64,000 nt of DNA, taken from contig NC_058057.1 in the NCBI RefSeq assembly GCF_020085105.1, positions 25,927,082-25,991,081 on the forward strand, read 5' to 3'. How positions within the stretch are numbered: the first letter of the stretch is position 1; each line of letters starts with the position of its first letter. Below are positions 1 through 11,433 of the stretch, in pieces. This DNA is from Siniperca chuatsi (taxonomy: Eukaryota; Chordata; Actinopteri; Centrarchiformes; Sinipercidae). Below the pieces are notes generated by a model. That model saw only the letters and a program-made list of their open reading frames with translations. It did no database searches and was not told the DNA's origin. Position numbers and translations under genes: made by a program.

Positions 1-269
1 ACAAAATGAAGACTTTGGAGTGGCCTAATCAAAGTCCTGACCTGAATCCTATTGAGATGCTGACCTTAAAAAGGCAGTTCATGCTCGAAAACCCTCCAAT
101 GTGGCTGAATAATAACAACCTTCATTTAAAAACTGTATTTTGTGTTTACTTGTGTTATCTTTGACTCATATTTAAATTTGTTTGATGATCTGAAACATTT
201 AAGTGTGACAAACATGCAAAAAAAATAAAAAAATCAGGAAGGGGGCAAACACTTTTTCACACCACTGTA
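1..269 (+). mobile_element. 3' part of a Tc1-like transposon (relic), left part outside the window
   Basis: Positions 5-60 encode the end of a Tc1/mariner transposase ([16 protein letters not shown]). The right end GGGGGCAAACACTTTTTCAC-ACCACTGTA (241-269) is a Tc1-type inverted-repeat terminus. Compared with the related copy near 9590-9670, seven bases are missing after 'gagatgctg' (about 62), which shifts the frame. Inactive. Confidence 0.75.
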
Positions 270-590
270 TTTTTTTGTATTTTTTTTGTAAGGAACGTGA
301 ATGTAAATATTCGTCGCAATAATTTGAGGTAAAATAGGTCATTTGGGCTAACTTGTGCTAACTACACAGCTAGCTACAGTTATTATGCCCTAACCCTAAC
401 CGTATTAAATAAACAATCTAAATCTTGGTTTGGGACATTCATCAATCAACATCATTTTATCACTGACAGGTGTAACGTCACGCAACGGTCATCTACAAAA
501 TGCTCTGTATTGCAATGTACTACTACTACTACTTTTTTCGTTACATTGTGGAATTTTTAAAGGGCACTATATAAATGACACACAATTTGG
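270..590. other. Intergenic, nothing recognised
   Basis: AT-rich sequence between the Tc1 relic and the duplicated repeat at 591. The short open frame at 430-738 has no recognisable domain and runs into the repeat. Confidence 0.5.
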
Positions 591-1018
591 ACGGTGTAGT
601 CCCTCATTCGTCCAGGAGTGTTCTATCGTAGAAAAGGTTTCAGTCGTAGTCATCTGTTTTCAGAATCAAGACGTTTCGGCTCCTATCCGGAAGTCATTCT
701 CAATTGTGAAAAAATGGAACGGGAACTCAGAAATTTAAGCTACTCTGTGTCCTGGCTGTGTTTTCGAGTTCCCGAACCAGATCCAAGGTTTTCTGTCCAA
801 AATTCTTCAAAATAAGACGGTGTAGTCCCTCATTCGTCCAGGAGTGTTCTATCGTAGAAAAGGTTTCAGTTGTAGTCATCTGTGACACAGAGTAGCTTAA
901 ATTTCTAGTTCCCGGTCCATTTTTTCACAATTGAGAATGACTTCCGTATGGGAGCCGAAACATCTTGATTCTGAAAACAGTGTCCAGATGACTACGACTG
1001 AAACCTTTTCTACGACAC
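591..1018. repeat. Direct and inverted copies of an unclassified interspersed repeat
   Basis: About 66 bases starting ACGGTGTAGTCCCTCATTCG occur at 591-656 and again at 817-882 in direct orientation with very few differences. Positions 884-1018 are approximately the reverse complement of 630-760, so the block is direct plus palindromic. Family not identified. Confidence 0.7.
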
Positions 1019-1470
1019 AATTTGGACACTCAAATTAAATTGCGGAAGGTAAATAAAATGCACTATAAAGTAAATGACCACCATCATATCATCATTTGCC
1101 CTGCAGAATATTTGCAGGCAGTAATTTGTTGTATTGGATTGCGATGATATTTGTTCATGTTATTGTCCACCTGTTTTCACCTTTCATATATTGTTTATTA
1201 TTTGTAGGATCCCCATTACCTTCCATCAGTGCAGTTGTTACACATACGTGGTAGCGTAAGTGCTTCAAATAGCTGCTGGTGCTTCAGTCATACAGAATCA
1301 CAGTGCTCAGTCTTTGTAAATATGTCATTTTATTGAAAGTACAAAAAGTTCTTTCATTCCTTCTCTAAATTCACTGAGCCGATGTGTCTCGTTCCTCAGA
1401 GAACACAAAGCACAAATGAAACAAACTAATCCATGCTGTGGCCAGGCAATCCCAATCAGACAAACAGTTA

Positions 1471-1507
<37 letters not shown>

Positions 1508-4185
1508 AGAGAGAGAAAACCATTCCTCTTGTAGGCAGTGCATAAAGATAGATATACCAGATATATGCTCGGGTATCGGCACGTGCCAGATCTAGTCAAA
1601 GGACGGCATTAGAATAAATCAAACTTTCTATATGCTTTATGTGTCTGAAGATGGAAACACGTTGGCAAAATAACTTTTAGTGAAGGAATCACGTTGCTGT
1701 CCTGAAATTTTGCACCTCCAATAATATTTCAGTCTGCTTGTGGATAGATTTTTGTAATTCTTGCAGAATTTTTATTTATTTACTTTTTTTTTACACTAGA
1801 AACCCAACAGAGTATATTTCAGCAACTACAACTCTACTAGTTAACCTCCTCTCTGTCTCCGTGCTGCTCGGTAGAGTTAATTAGCTTTCCCACTTTGAGA
1901 GCCTTTCACGTCAACAAGGCGATTAAGGTTTTACTTGAGCCCTGCTAATCAGAGGGGAGATGGGTATCACAGCCAGCTGTATCCTGGTCTGTAAAGCTGA
2001 TCAGCAGTCATCTGCAGACCCTGACCTTGGAAAATATGTCACAGGTCAATTTACATGACACACTTCACCATGTTTATTGATAAATGCTCTCGAGCTTCGG
2101 TTTAGACGGAACAGGTGCTATAAGGTGGGGAAAAGTGCAATCAGTGCTTTATATCAAACTGGTAACTGTTTGAGTCTTGCTCGATCATTGAGCAGTTACC
2201 AGTACCACATATGTGTAGATAAAAACCAGCAACTGAATTGTAATGGGAAGTGGTCTGATTACCTGTAACATATTTACAGTATCTGCCTATGAAATGAACA
2301 AACATCATATAACACATAAAAGGTCCAACATGAATGGGTTCTCTAACTTCAGGTACGTGTTTGAATTCCTTACAATACATGCAATTTAATCTTTGTACAT
2401 ATTGTAGCACCGTTGCTCGTAGCTCGTTTTGAGTGTTCACTTAGTCTGGAATCCAAGCAGCACTCACTTTACCCTTTAGGATCAGTGCTACAACCAGGAC
2501 ATCTATCTGTATTTTCACATTTGAAGGCTACGGAGGATGTTGATACTCATCGCACACTCTCAACTCGTAAAAGGATCGTGTCACTGAAATGAGAAAAAAC
2601 GTCATATATATATAATAACTGCATTTGTGAAGCTGTGGAGGATGAATGTTTGGACGTAATCTTTCCTGAATGAGCTAAGATGCACTGTGGAAAGGAAACA
2701 AATAAAACCCCTTTTGGCTGATGAAGAAAAGCAGACAATGTTGATTATTATTTTTACAATAATGCGTCTCCTGTAAATACTTTAAGAAAAGTATTACAAC
2801 CACTTAAACTGAGAACTCCTTGTAATAATTTAATTATAATTTGTGTTGATTATTCAGAGGAAACAGAGTTTGTAGATTTGCTAAAAGTAAAAAAGTCGTC
2901 CGCTATATAGACGCTCTGACTATAAACCTGAATCTGTGTGGAACAGCTCATACAAAAGCGCAGAACGTCTGTTACCGTGTCAGAAGATTTAAAAAGATTA
3001 ATGAAGGTACCAACTGTGCGTGAAATGACGTGCTGAGCATCAAAAACCTGCAGGCTGCAGATGCAATGCGCATATTCCTGCTGCTGATGTGCTGCTGCAG
3101 GGATTTAAATGTAAAATAACATTATCTGTAAGAATCATTAGATGTGCATCTAATTCTGCACTACATAAAACTTATGCGCCTTTCAAAGTAAAATCAACAA
3201 AACTCAGCTGAAGGGCCAAACAAGACATGAACATGCTAGGTGTTTTGAGCAGACGGAAATGCTGCTTAGTTAGTTAATATAATCTGTTGACAACACTGAA
3301 GGCATGTTTGCATCCACAATTAGCGAGTACCATCATATTGTTCTCTCTGTCTCCCCTGGCTGTTGTACCATTTGCACACACCGCCTATCCCAGCAACTGG
3401 CCCTGCCTCCAAGACACATTTAATGGTTGAAACATCCTCAGTGATGGTGGACCTTAATCGATTTCCCAGTCACAAGCTGGAGGATGAAGAACGGAAAGTG
3501 CCCAAGTAGGAAAATGACAGGAAAAAAGATGACAAAGTCTGTTGGTACAGACAAACACTACAGTATATATTTAACAAACAACAAACATGAGGATCTATCA
3601 CTTTAACTTTGGCACCCACATGTCGAGTGAACAAAAGTCAGCGCAGGCAGCAAACACACTACAAGTAGCGACAGAGAAAGCTTCATCTCCACTTAAAACA
3701 CACTGTTCCTGTGTTTGTGTTCGCCTCTCGCTGCTCGTTCCTCTCCACTTGTTGACTCTCGACGCCACGCTCGCCTGCCTCTGACACCAGCACCTGCCGG
3801 CCTGGAAAATGCCCCCGAGGTTTGTTTGACTTACCTCGGCCTACGCAGAGAGGCAGCGAGGCCGTGTTTACTCTGTCTGCTCCTGCCTTTTTCTTTCTGT
3901 TTTTGTCTCTTTGTTTGAGTGGGTTGGAGATAAGAGGAGGCGCGTGCAGGGCGGCTGCAGCTGAGAGAGGGCGGCCATGATGGAGAGCAGGGCGCGGAGG
4001 AGGAGGAGGTGAAAAGATACAAGTTGATGTGAGAGATAACTGGAAAATCTGAGGGACCTGGTGTGATGTAACTCACCACCTACTCGACAGGAATTTATAT
4101 TCTCCAAAAAAACCTGAAATTTAGAGAAGAAGAGTTTCAACATATGTAAAGTTGGGCGACATTATCTTTTGGATGTAACACCGCA
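1019..4185. other. Intergenic stretch without recognisable genes
   Basis: Contains the (TG)14 tract at 1475-1502 and otherwise unique-looking, AT-rich sequence. Positions 1850-1990 carry clustered homeodomain-type TTAATTA and GATTAA cores and could be a conserved noncoding element. Open frames of 60-100 codons here show no known domain. 3700-4080 is GC-richer with no gene seen. Confidence 0.5.
1475..1502. repeat. (TG)14 microsatellite
   Basis: Uninterrupted TG dinucleotides followed by a short (GA)n run. Confidence 0.95.
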
Positions 4186-4189
4186 TTTC

Positions 4190-4835
4190 AGAATGGGTGA
4201 AATGATGGTTGGATGAATTGGTGGATTGACGGATGAATGGACGTACAGATAGATGGATGAATGGAAGTATGGATGATGGATGGATGAATGGGTGGAAGGA
4301 CAGGTAAACTGATCGATTGAAGGGATGGGATGGTGGATGAATGAATGAATGTGTGGATGATGTAGAAATGGATGGATCTGCGAACGGTTGATGGGTGGGT
4401 TGGATGTGTAATTATAGTAAGCATGGATGGATGATGAATGATAGATGAATGTTAGCATGGATGAATGTATGATAGATGGGTGAACAGACATTCAGGTGAT
4501 GGATGAATAGATGGATGGATGATAGATGGATGGATGGATAGTTGGTTGGATGCGTGGATTAATGGATAGATAGATGGATGTTTGGCTGGTTGGTTGGTTG
4601 GATGGACGGAAAAATGGATGATTGTATGGTTCTATGGATGGATAGATTTGTGAATGATGGATGAATGGATGAATGGATGTTGGAGGGTTGAATGGACAGA
4701 AAGATGGATGGATGAAAGAAGGATGATTGATGGTTAGTTGGTTGGATGTGCAGATTAATGGATGGACGATTGGTTGGATGGATGGATGGATGGAAGAAAA
4801 AATGGATGATAGATGAATTTGTAACGGATGGATGG
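4190..4835. repeat. Degenerate (GGAT)n tetranucleotide satellite, about 650 bases
   Basis: Imperfect GGAT/GATG units (GGATGGATGAAT, GGTTGGTTGGAT and similar) run through the whole stretch. The His/Ser/Pro-rich frames on the minus strand and the Trp/Met/Asp-rich ones on the plus strand are translation artefacts of the tract. Confidence 0.95.
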
Positions 4836-5057
4836 CCTGGAAGCAATGGGGCTGATGGGAACTGTAGTCTTAATGCTGAGAAACATGAGCACTACTTGTG
4901 TGAGATAGTGAATAATTTTTTTTATTGTAAATGGCACCTTTTCATCAGAGTAACAATAAAATACAAAAATGGAAGCTTTAAAATCTACAAATTATGCTGT
5001 TTATCTTTTATATGTACGTCCACTCGCTGCAGGTAAACAAAAACACATTAATTTATC

Positions 5058-5085
5058 CACACACACACACACACACACACACACA
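5058..5085. repeat. (CA)14 microsatellite
   Basis: Uninterrupted CA dinucleotides. Confidence 0.95.
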
Positions 5086-5539
5086 GGGTGTAACATTACT
5101 CCCTGTCCTGGGCTAACAGCATTAGAGAGCAGTGGATGTCTGATTAAACCAGACAAATTGGATCACATCGTGTCGCTTTCATGTCTGATAACAAGTCGTC
5201 TGACGTGAACAAAACACACAACAGCAGCAGAAAGAAGCAAAACCACCAACAACAGATCTGATGAGGAAACGCATTAACACTGACTCACTGCAGAGCATCT
5301 GTGATGCGAGGAGACACTGAACGTACGTGGTCAGAGGAATAATCTGTAGAGTCCACCATAAATAAATGTGTGTTTTTCTTCTCTTATCTCAGCATTAACT
5401 CAACCTGTAAGTTTCATTTCTCAAACTCTGCTGCCTCCTCTGAGGGCCTGTGAAGGTGTGTCCGTCAGAGGACTGGAGGCTGAACCTGCACCTCCTTCAC
5501 AAATGAGCAACAGGTCTCCCAAACTAAACGTCTGTGATT

Positions 5540-5820
5540 GCCTTCCAAAACAACTCATTGTGTTTCCAGTTTGGTGTTGAAGAACCTGACTGATCCTGCA
5601 CAGAGCCCTGACTTCAACCCCATCCAGCACCTTTGGGATGAACTGAACACCGACTGTGAGCCAAACCTGTGCACCCAACATCAGTGTTGGACCTCACTGA
5701 TGCTCTTGTGTCTGAATGGGAGCAAATCCCTGCAGCGGGTTCAGCATCTGGTGGAAAGGCTGAAACCAGAAGAGTGGAGGCCGTTAGAGCAGCAGATTAA
5801 TGTTCATTGTTTTTAATAAA
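5540..5820 (+). mobile_element. Tc1/mariner-type transposase C-terminal relic
   Basis: The translation of 5575-5805 contains AQSPDFNPIQHLWDEL, the signature around the last catalytic acidic residue of Tc1/mariner transposases, followed by the usual tail LEQQINV. It is a different family from the copies at 1-269 and near 9.6 kb. The upstream catalytic domain is absent, and no inverted repeats were identified. Confidence 0.65.
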
Positions 5821-5889
5821 ACTGGACTTCCTGTGAGGAATCAGACCCCCTGTGCAACAGCTTTCAATATGGAATAAGACTAAAAGAGC

Positions 5890-6700
5890 CTACAGCAATG
5901 CTAGCGGCTTTGTGAGGCTGTACTTAGGAACCGTGGTGCTTTCAGCTTGTTAGCATGCTAACATGCTGACAATGACAAAGCTAACATGCTGATGTTTACC
6001 AGGTATATTGTTTACCATGTTCACCATCTTAGTTTAGCGTGTTAGCATGCTAACACAGCTGAGGCTGACGGGAATGTCATTACTTTTGCAGGTGTTTTAT
6101 CACAAACCGAAGTGTTGGACAAATTTAAATCTTGACCTGATGATGGCGCTACATTATGGAAGCCTATACGGGACTATATTCAAACGATAACGTAAATTTG
6201 AAAATGAAAATGTAATTCCACAAAAGCATTATAATTTTTCACATATGTATGTGTTATTTGAGTAAAAATGAAAATGAAATAATCCAATTTTCATTTTCAC
6301 ATACTTATATGGGCGTTCTATGACCATATTAAAATGAAAATGGAAAAGCTGTTTGACATTTGATTTTCAAAGTTGTAACTCGCTGTACAGTGGACAATAT
6401 TCAAATTCAATAAGCGAAACAGCGCCCCCAGAGTGAAATGAAAATGTAATCTGTCAGTGCTCTCATCGCTTATTCGCTTAAAAGAAAACTGGATTACTGC
6501 ATTTTCATTTTTACTCAAATAACACATACATATGTGGAAAATTACAATGCTATCGTGGAATTACATTTTAATTTCCAACCCTTACATTATCATTTGAATA
6601 TAGTCCCGTATACGCTTCCATACTCTGGGGACCCTGAATGTCTGTAAAAAATTTCATTTCAGTGGTGGACTAGCATGGCTAAAAACTTTTCAGAAAAGAC
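5890..6700 (+). repeat. Dispersed fish repeat ('gctagcatgctaac' family), interrupted by a MITE
   Basis: The text from 'gctagcggctttgtgaggct' to 'tgatgatggcgct' recurs at 26400-26610, and the continuation 'ggaccctgaatgtctgt' at 6629 corresponds to 26650-26670. The copies differ by the 468-base insertion at 6155-6622. Family name unknown to me. Confidence 0.65.
6155..6622. mobile_element. Palindromic MITE with about 130-base terminal inverted repeats
   Basis: The left arm TATGGAAGCCTATACGGGAC... and the right arm, read in reverse complement, TATGGAAGCGTATACGGGAC..., match for roughly 130 bases, including ACATATGTATGTGTTATTTG in both. No coding capacity. The flanks match an uninterrupted repeat copy at 26.4-26.7 kb, so this is an insertion. 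Confidence 0.8.
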
Positions 6701-6855
6701 AAAGACAGAATCAACCTGTAATCAGCTGCGAAACGTGTTCAGATGTACAGTTTGAGTCCGGCAGCTCTGACAGCTGCTGCTTTCTGTTCAGACTCTGTTC
6801 TCTTTATTTCTGTGGAAACGCTGCTGTGGTGCTCCATTATAGAGAGAGTGTGTTT

Positions 6856-6857
<2 letters not shown>

Positions 6858-6891
<34 letters not shown>
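6858..6891. repeat. (GT)n microsatellite
   Basis: Uninterrupted GT dinucleotides. The neighbouring tract at 6994-7036 has the same unit. Confidence 0.95.
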
Positions 6892-6893
<2 letters not shown>

Positions 6894-6990
6894 ATATGCG
6901 TGTGTGTTATCTGTAGCTCTTATCTGCAGTCTGCTCCCCAGCTGGCTTACACCTGTCAGAGCCACACAAGGAGGGAGACTGATGGCCTGC

Positions 6991-6993
<3 letters not shown>

Positions 6994-7036
<43 letters not shown>
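6994..7036. repeat. (TG)n microsatellite
   Basis: About 21 TG units, 103 bases to the right of a sister tract. Confidence 0.95.
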
Positions 7037-7038
<2 letters not shown>

Positions 7039-7089
7039 TGAAAGTGTGTGTGGTAAAAGCTGGAGACAGGGAGAAAGTGCCAGAGTGAG

Positions 7090-8097
7090 TGTGATGGAGG
7101 GGTTAAGGTGGAGGTGAGACGAAAGGTTTCCATCCAGATGTTGTGAAAATTCCTAGTAAAAAAAAAGGGCGGCTAAAAAAAATGTGTCAGTTTGTTTTTA
7201 TCACCATTTGTTCTGTCACTTACTAATTTTATTCTACGTTGTACTTATGGAGGCTGAAGAGCATTGGTTAACTAGAATCTGTCACTTAGCTGATACATTT
7301 CAAAAAGCAATTTATGGATTTAGAATGAAAGTTTATTCTTGACCATGGAGGCAGATGCTGAGGAAGACCGTCTGATACGATCGAGAGCTCCAGACTGAAT
7401 TGACCTTGTGGTGAGATTATTTTGTCAGCAGCTGTTTCAAAGGTCAAAAATAAACTTTCAATCTCAATTTTAAAGCCAACTTGGACAAGACTTCATTAAA
7501 ACTCGAAGTTTCAACAGCTACATTTCCATGAAAAGTTTGCAAACTCCATCTGCTGAGGAAGATCATGTGATATGAGTAAAAAGCTCCTGAACAGCTACTG
7601 AATAGACCATTTTCAGTGTTGTAAGCTACAAATCAGAGCTCACCAAATGTTACAGGAGGAGACAAACAAATAGGGAGATTTGATTTGAGGTATGATTGGA
7701 AGACACATTAGTAAATGGAATAAATAAAAGTAAAAAGCCTTTTAAAAATCCTATTGTGAATGGGAATCTATTAAAAGATCATTCATTTATTTAGGACAAC
7801 ATGATGAAATGGAATTATTAATTGGCACATTTAATAATCATGTAAAGGCAAATTTAATAAGTCCATCATTTTTATTGACTCATTCTTGACTTTGGAAACA
7901 GCAGTTAATTTGTGTTATTTGTTCAGTGTCGTGGAATTGAAGATGTTCAACAGTTCGGATGTGCTCAGCAGAACATTTTTAACTGCAGGGCGAGTTTAAG
8001 TTGACGTCATGTCAATTAAATAAATAATACGGCGATTTCAGAGTTGGAATTTTTGAGAGTCGACAAACTGTACAGCTGCACCCGCACTTGTTGTCCG
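7090..8097. other. Intergenic, no gene recognised
   Basis: AT-rich. A phrase like 'ctgctgaggaagatcatgtgatatgag' near 7550 recurs in altered or inverted form near 7350 and 50890, suggesting a low-copy dispersed repeat. No coding evidence. Confidence 0.4.
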
Positions 8098-8890
8098 TTT
8101 TTCTGCAGTGGTGGAAGAAGAACTCAGATCCTTTACTTAAGTAAATGTATCAGTACAACAGTGTGAAATTACTCCATTACAAGAAAAAGTCCTTCATTCA
8201 GAATCTTACTTGAGTAACAGAAGCACAGAAGTATTATACTTAAAGTAAAAGCACTCGTTCTGCAGAACACTTGCCCCTGTGACTGATGTATTATTATTAA
8301 TGACATTATTAGATTATTAATACAGATGCATCAAAGTTAGAGCAGCATTTTACTGTTGCGGTTGAGGTGGAGCAAGTTTTAACTACTTTATATACAGTTA
8401 GCTAGTTTAGTCCAGTGGTTCCCAACCTAGGGTTGGGAGAGGAAAGAAGAAAAAATAAAGTTCTGATACACAAATCTGTTTTCAGTTTTTGGACTTTTCT
8501 GTTACTTTGACCTCTTTGGGTCTCAAAAATGATTTAAATGAAACCAACTGAGAAGTTTTTGATGGAACTGTAAACAGCTCAGACATCTGAAACAAGGGAC
8601 GCTGTTTTTTAGTAAGAGGTCACAAGGTCAAAAAGGTTGGAAACCACTGGTTTAATTTTTAACAATACATTGTATATTATGTCTGTATCTTATGTTTTTT
8701 ATACAAAATCTTAATTTCTAAAGTAACTAGTGAGTAGCTAGCTGTCAAATGTAAATGTGAAGTTAAAAGTACAATATTTATATTTATAAATATAAAGTAG
8801 GCGTACAATGAAAATACTCAAGTAAAGTACAAGTACTTCAAATCTGTGCAGAAGTACAGTACTTAGTTACTTTCCACCACTGTTTTTCTG
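8098..8890. mobile_element. Complete hAT-type nonautonomous element (777 bases) with 8-bp target duplication
   Basis: The element at 8106-8882 begins CAGTGGTGG and ends CCACCACTG and is flanked by perfect TTTTTCTG copies (8098-8105 and 8883-8890). An 8-bp duplication and CAG-type termini are hAT hallmarks. The ends carry the repeat phrase 'cctttacttaagtaaa', which occurs at several places in this window. A second element is nested at 8412-8655. No transposase is encoded. Confidence 0.85.
8412..8655. mobile_element. Second hAT-like element nested in the first
   Basis: Starts CAGTGGTTCCCAACC and ends GGTTGGAAACCACTG, imperfect inverted repeats. The flanking 8-mers GTTTAGTC and GTTTAATT agree at six of eight positions. 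A related copy occupies the same internal position in the element at 19.5-20.0 kb. Confidence 0.7.
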
Positions 8891-9540
8891 TTGCTATTTT
8901 TCATGGATTTAGCCATTTTAGTAGAGTAGAAGGATGACGTTTCCATTAGTAATCCCGCCTACAAAGCTCTGATTGGTTGATTTTTTTCCTCCAGTCGGCT
9001 TAAATGGCTGTTAATGGGCACCAACACCAGACCAGTTTAAGTTTAAGGCCAGTTTTCTACACAAAGCACGAACAAACAGTAAAGTTGACTTCCTAAAGTT
9101 GCTGCTACACAGAAGAACATGTCCGTGAAGGATGGCAGTCATATATCAGTGTTTTAGAGAAGCTGAAAGAGAACCGGAGACAAAGAGAAGAAAGAGAGGA
9201 ACTGCAGGAATGTCTTTGAGATGCAGGAATGTTTTATCTGTGTCGACCTGCAGGTGACCTCTGACCTGACCTCTGACCTCTGGTAAAACACAGTACACAC
9301 ATAAATACAAACAGAATATGAAGAAAAACTGAACCAGTTCACTGTCGGTAGGTTCTGCTGTTGTTATGTTTAATTTTTAAAGTCAGTTATTTATATTCTG
9401 TATATTTTGATTTAATTTTTTCCACTTTGCTGTATGAAAACAAATCCATTAACTTATTTCAGCTACTTTTGTCTTCAGTTTTAAGTCTTAAAATGTGATA
9501 ATTCAACTGTGGGTTATTCTACAAGCACATTACACACTTA
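8891..9540. other. Intergenic, nothing recognised
   Basis: Contains only short frames without domain similarity. 'gacctctgacct' repeats occur near 9255-9275. Confidence 0.4.
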
Positions 9541-9544
9541 AGCT

Positions 9545-10045
9545 CAACCTGCCCTGGAGGGTTTTGGAGCATGAACTGCCTTTTTAAGGTCATGCCACAG
9601 CATCTCAATAGGATTCAGGTCAGGACTTTGATTAGGCCACTCCAAAGTCTTCATTTTGTTCTTCTTCAGCCATTCAGAGACCCCACAACAACATCCAAAG
9701 AACTGCAGGCCTCACTCGCCTCAGTTCAGGTCAGTGTTCATGACTCCACCATAAGAAAGAGACTGGGCAAAAAAACATCACACTACCACCACCAGTTTTT
9801 ACTGTCGGTATGATGATCTTTTTCTGAAATGCGGTGTTACTTTTACGGCAGATGTAACGGGACACACACCTTCCAAAAAGTTCAACTTTGGTCTCGTCAG
9901 TCCACAGAGTATTTTCCCAAAAGTCTTGGGGATCATCAAGATGTTTTCTGGCAAAAATGAGACGAGCCTTAGTGTTCTTTTTGCTCAGCAGTGGTTTTCG
10001 TCTTGGAGCTCTGCCATGTAGGCCGTTTTTGCCCTACACGCTTGG
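9545..10045. mobile_element. Scrambled Tc1-like transposon relic
   Basis: Positions 9560-9680 on the minus strand are the C-terminal transposase end of the same family as 1-269. Positions 9680-9770 on the plus strand encode an N-terminal DNA-binding piece (VSVHDSTIRKRLGK). Positions 9780-10040 are again minus-strand, central catalytic domain (antisense of a 'tggactgacgagaccaaagt' type segment). Orientation switches twice within 500 bases, so the copy is rearranged and dead. Confidence 0.7.
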
Positions 10046-10099
10046 GGAGGGTGAGGCGAGCGGTATTCAAATGGTTTCACTGCTAAATGCAACTAAATT

Positions 10100-10234
10100 C
10101 TACACACTGGACCTTTAAGTTAACTTTAAGTAAAATTTTGATTCTAGGACTTTTACTTGTAACAGAGTATTTTTACAGTGTGGTATTGCTATTTTTACTT
10201 AAGTAAAAAGATTTAAATACTTCTTCCACCACTG
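10100..10234. repeat. Terminal fragment of the CAGTGGTGG hAT-type family
   Basis: Ends ...TACTTCTTCCACCACTG and carries the 'acttaagtaaa' phrase shared with the complete element at 8106-8882. Only one end is present. Confidence 0.65.
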
Positions 10235-10599
10235 CACTCAGACTAGTGTAAAAATAAATGTAAGTGATAAGCTTAACTCAGAGTAATTTCCCAATTTAAT
10301 AACGAATCATTCAAAAAATGGGAGAGATTTGGAAAACTTGGACTTATATGAAATTTACAAAATCGAACAGTTAGTTGTATTTTCTGGTTCTTGCTTTCAT
10401 TATATGAAATAACGTTCTTAGTTTCTATCTTAATTATATTATTTGTTTGATGAGCAAATTAACCCTCTTGAGTGCTGTGGTGCAGGAACACATTTTATTG
10501 TGTCTTCTTCATCTTTACAAAAATCACATTTGTTGGGGACAGCTACAAATGTTGAGATATAAGAGTTGGTGGGACATATATTATGTAAAATGTTAACTA

Positions 10600-10970
10600 C
10601 TTCTTGTTACGATGTTGGCAAACAGGGAACAGGAAAGGACCCAAATGCAGACACAGGAGGTAGCACGATGATTTAAGTGATTTAATAGAGCTTACTGGCA
10701 GGTACCAAACAGGTAACAAGCAGCTATAAGTCCAAACATCAGAGAAGCCAACACCAGCATGGCAACTGGGATGAACTGACAAAGAACAAAGGAAGGACAC
10801 AGACTTAAACACACTTAGGAGAGGGGAACAACGAGACACAGGTGAAACCAGTGACACAGGTGAAAAACACTCTAAGCAATCAACGACAGGAAGCAAAACT
10901 AACAGACACAAGAGGGAGGGAGTATTACAAAATAAAACAGGAAATAACAAGACAAAACCATGACACTTCT
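10600..10970. repeat. Probable dispersed repeat fragment
   Basis: Runs from 'gttggcaaacagggaacagg' to 'aaaccatgac'. The composition and phrasing resemble widespread fish repeats, but I cannot assign a class and no second copy lies in this window. Confidence 0.3.
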
Positions 10971-11044
10971 CTTACTTTGTTTGGGATAACAAAGCCATGT
11001 TTTTTTTGGCAATTTAATGACCCTCAGGATTTCACCATGCAACA

Positions 11045-11433
11045 TTCAGATCCTTTACTTAAGTAAAAGTAGCAATACCTCACTGTAAAGATACTCTGTT
11101 ACAAGTAAAAGTCCTGCATTAGAAATGTACGTCAGTATCATGAGCAAAATGTTCTTAAAGTTTCCAAAGTAAAAGTACTCAGAGCAGAAAGTTTGTGTGT
11201 TGTTATATTGTTGGATTTTTATTACTGACACATTTTTGAAAGTAGCATTGTACTGTTTTAGTTGATTGAGGGGGAGCTAATCTAACTATTCTACAAACTT
11301 TTGGGTAGTTTCATTACATATTATAAGATCATCATATGTTTTGTATGTAAATTCTTCATTTTTCTGCACTTTTCTTCATTCATTTTTAAACTATAACTAT
11401 CAGAATAATGTAGTGGAGTAAAAAGGACAATAT
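11045..11433. repeat. Second terminal fragment of the CAGTGGTGG hAT-type family
   Basis: Shares 'cagatcctttacttaagtaaaagtagcaatac' type text with the complete element at 8.1-8.9 kb (internal 20-mers agree with a few mismatches). Truncated at the left, without a CAGTGGTGG end. Confidence 0.6.

Noticed and set aside
4190..4835. Regularly spaced repeat considered as a CRISPR array
   Set aside because: No unique spacers; it is a degenerate tetranucleotide tract in a vertebrate genome.
4162..4846. Several His/Ser/Pro- or Trp/Asp-rich frames
   Set aside because: Translations of the (GGAT)n satellite, not proteins.
6858..7133. Val/Cys-rich and Thr/His-rich frames
   Set aside because: Products of GT microsatellites.
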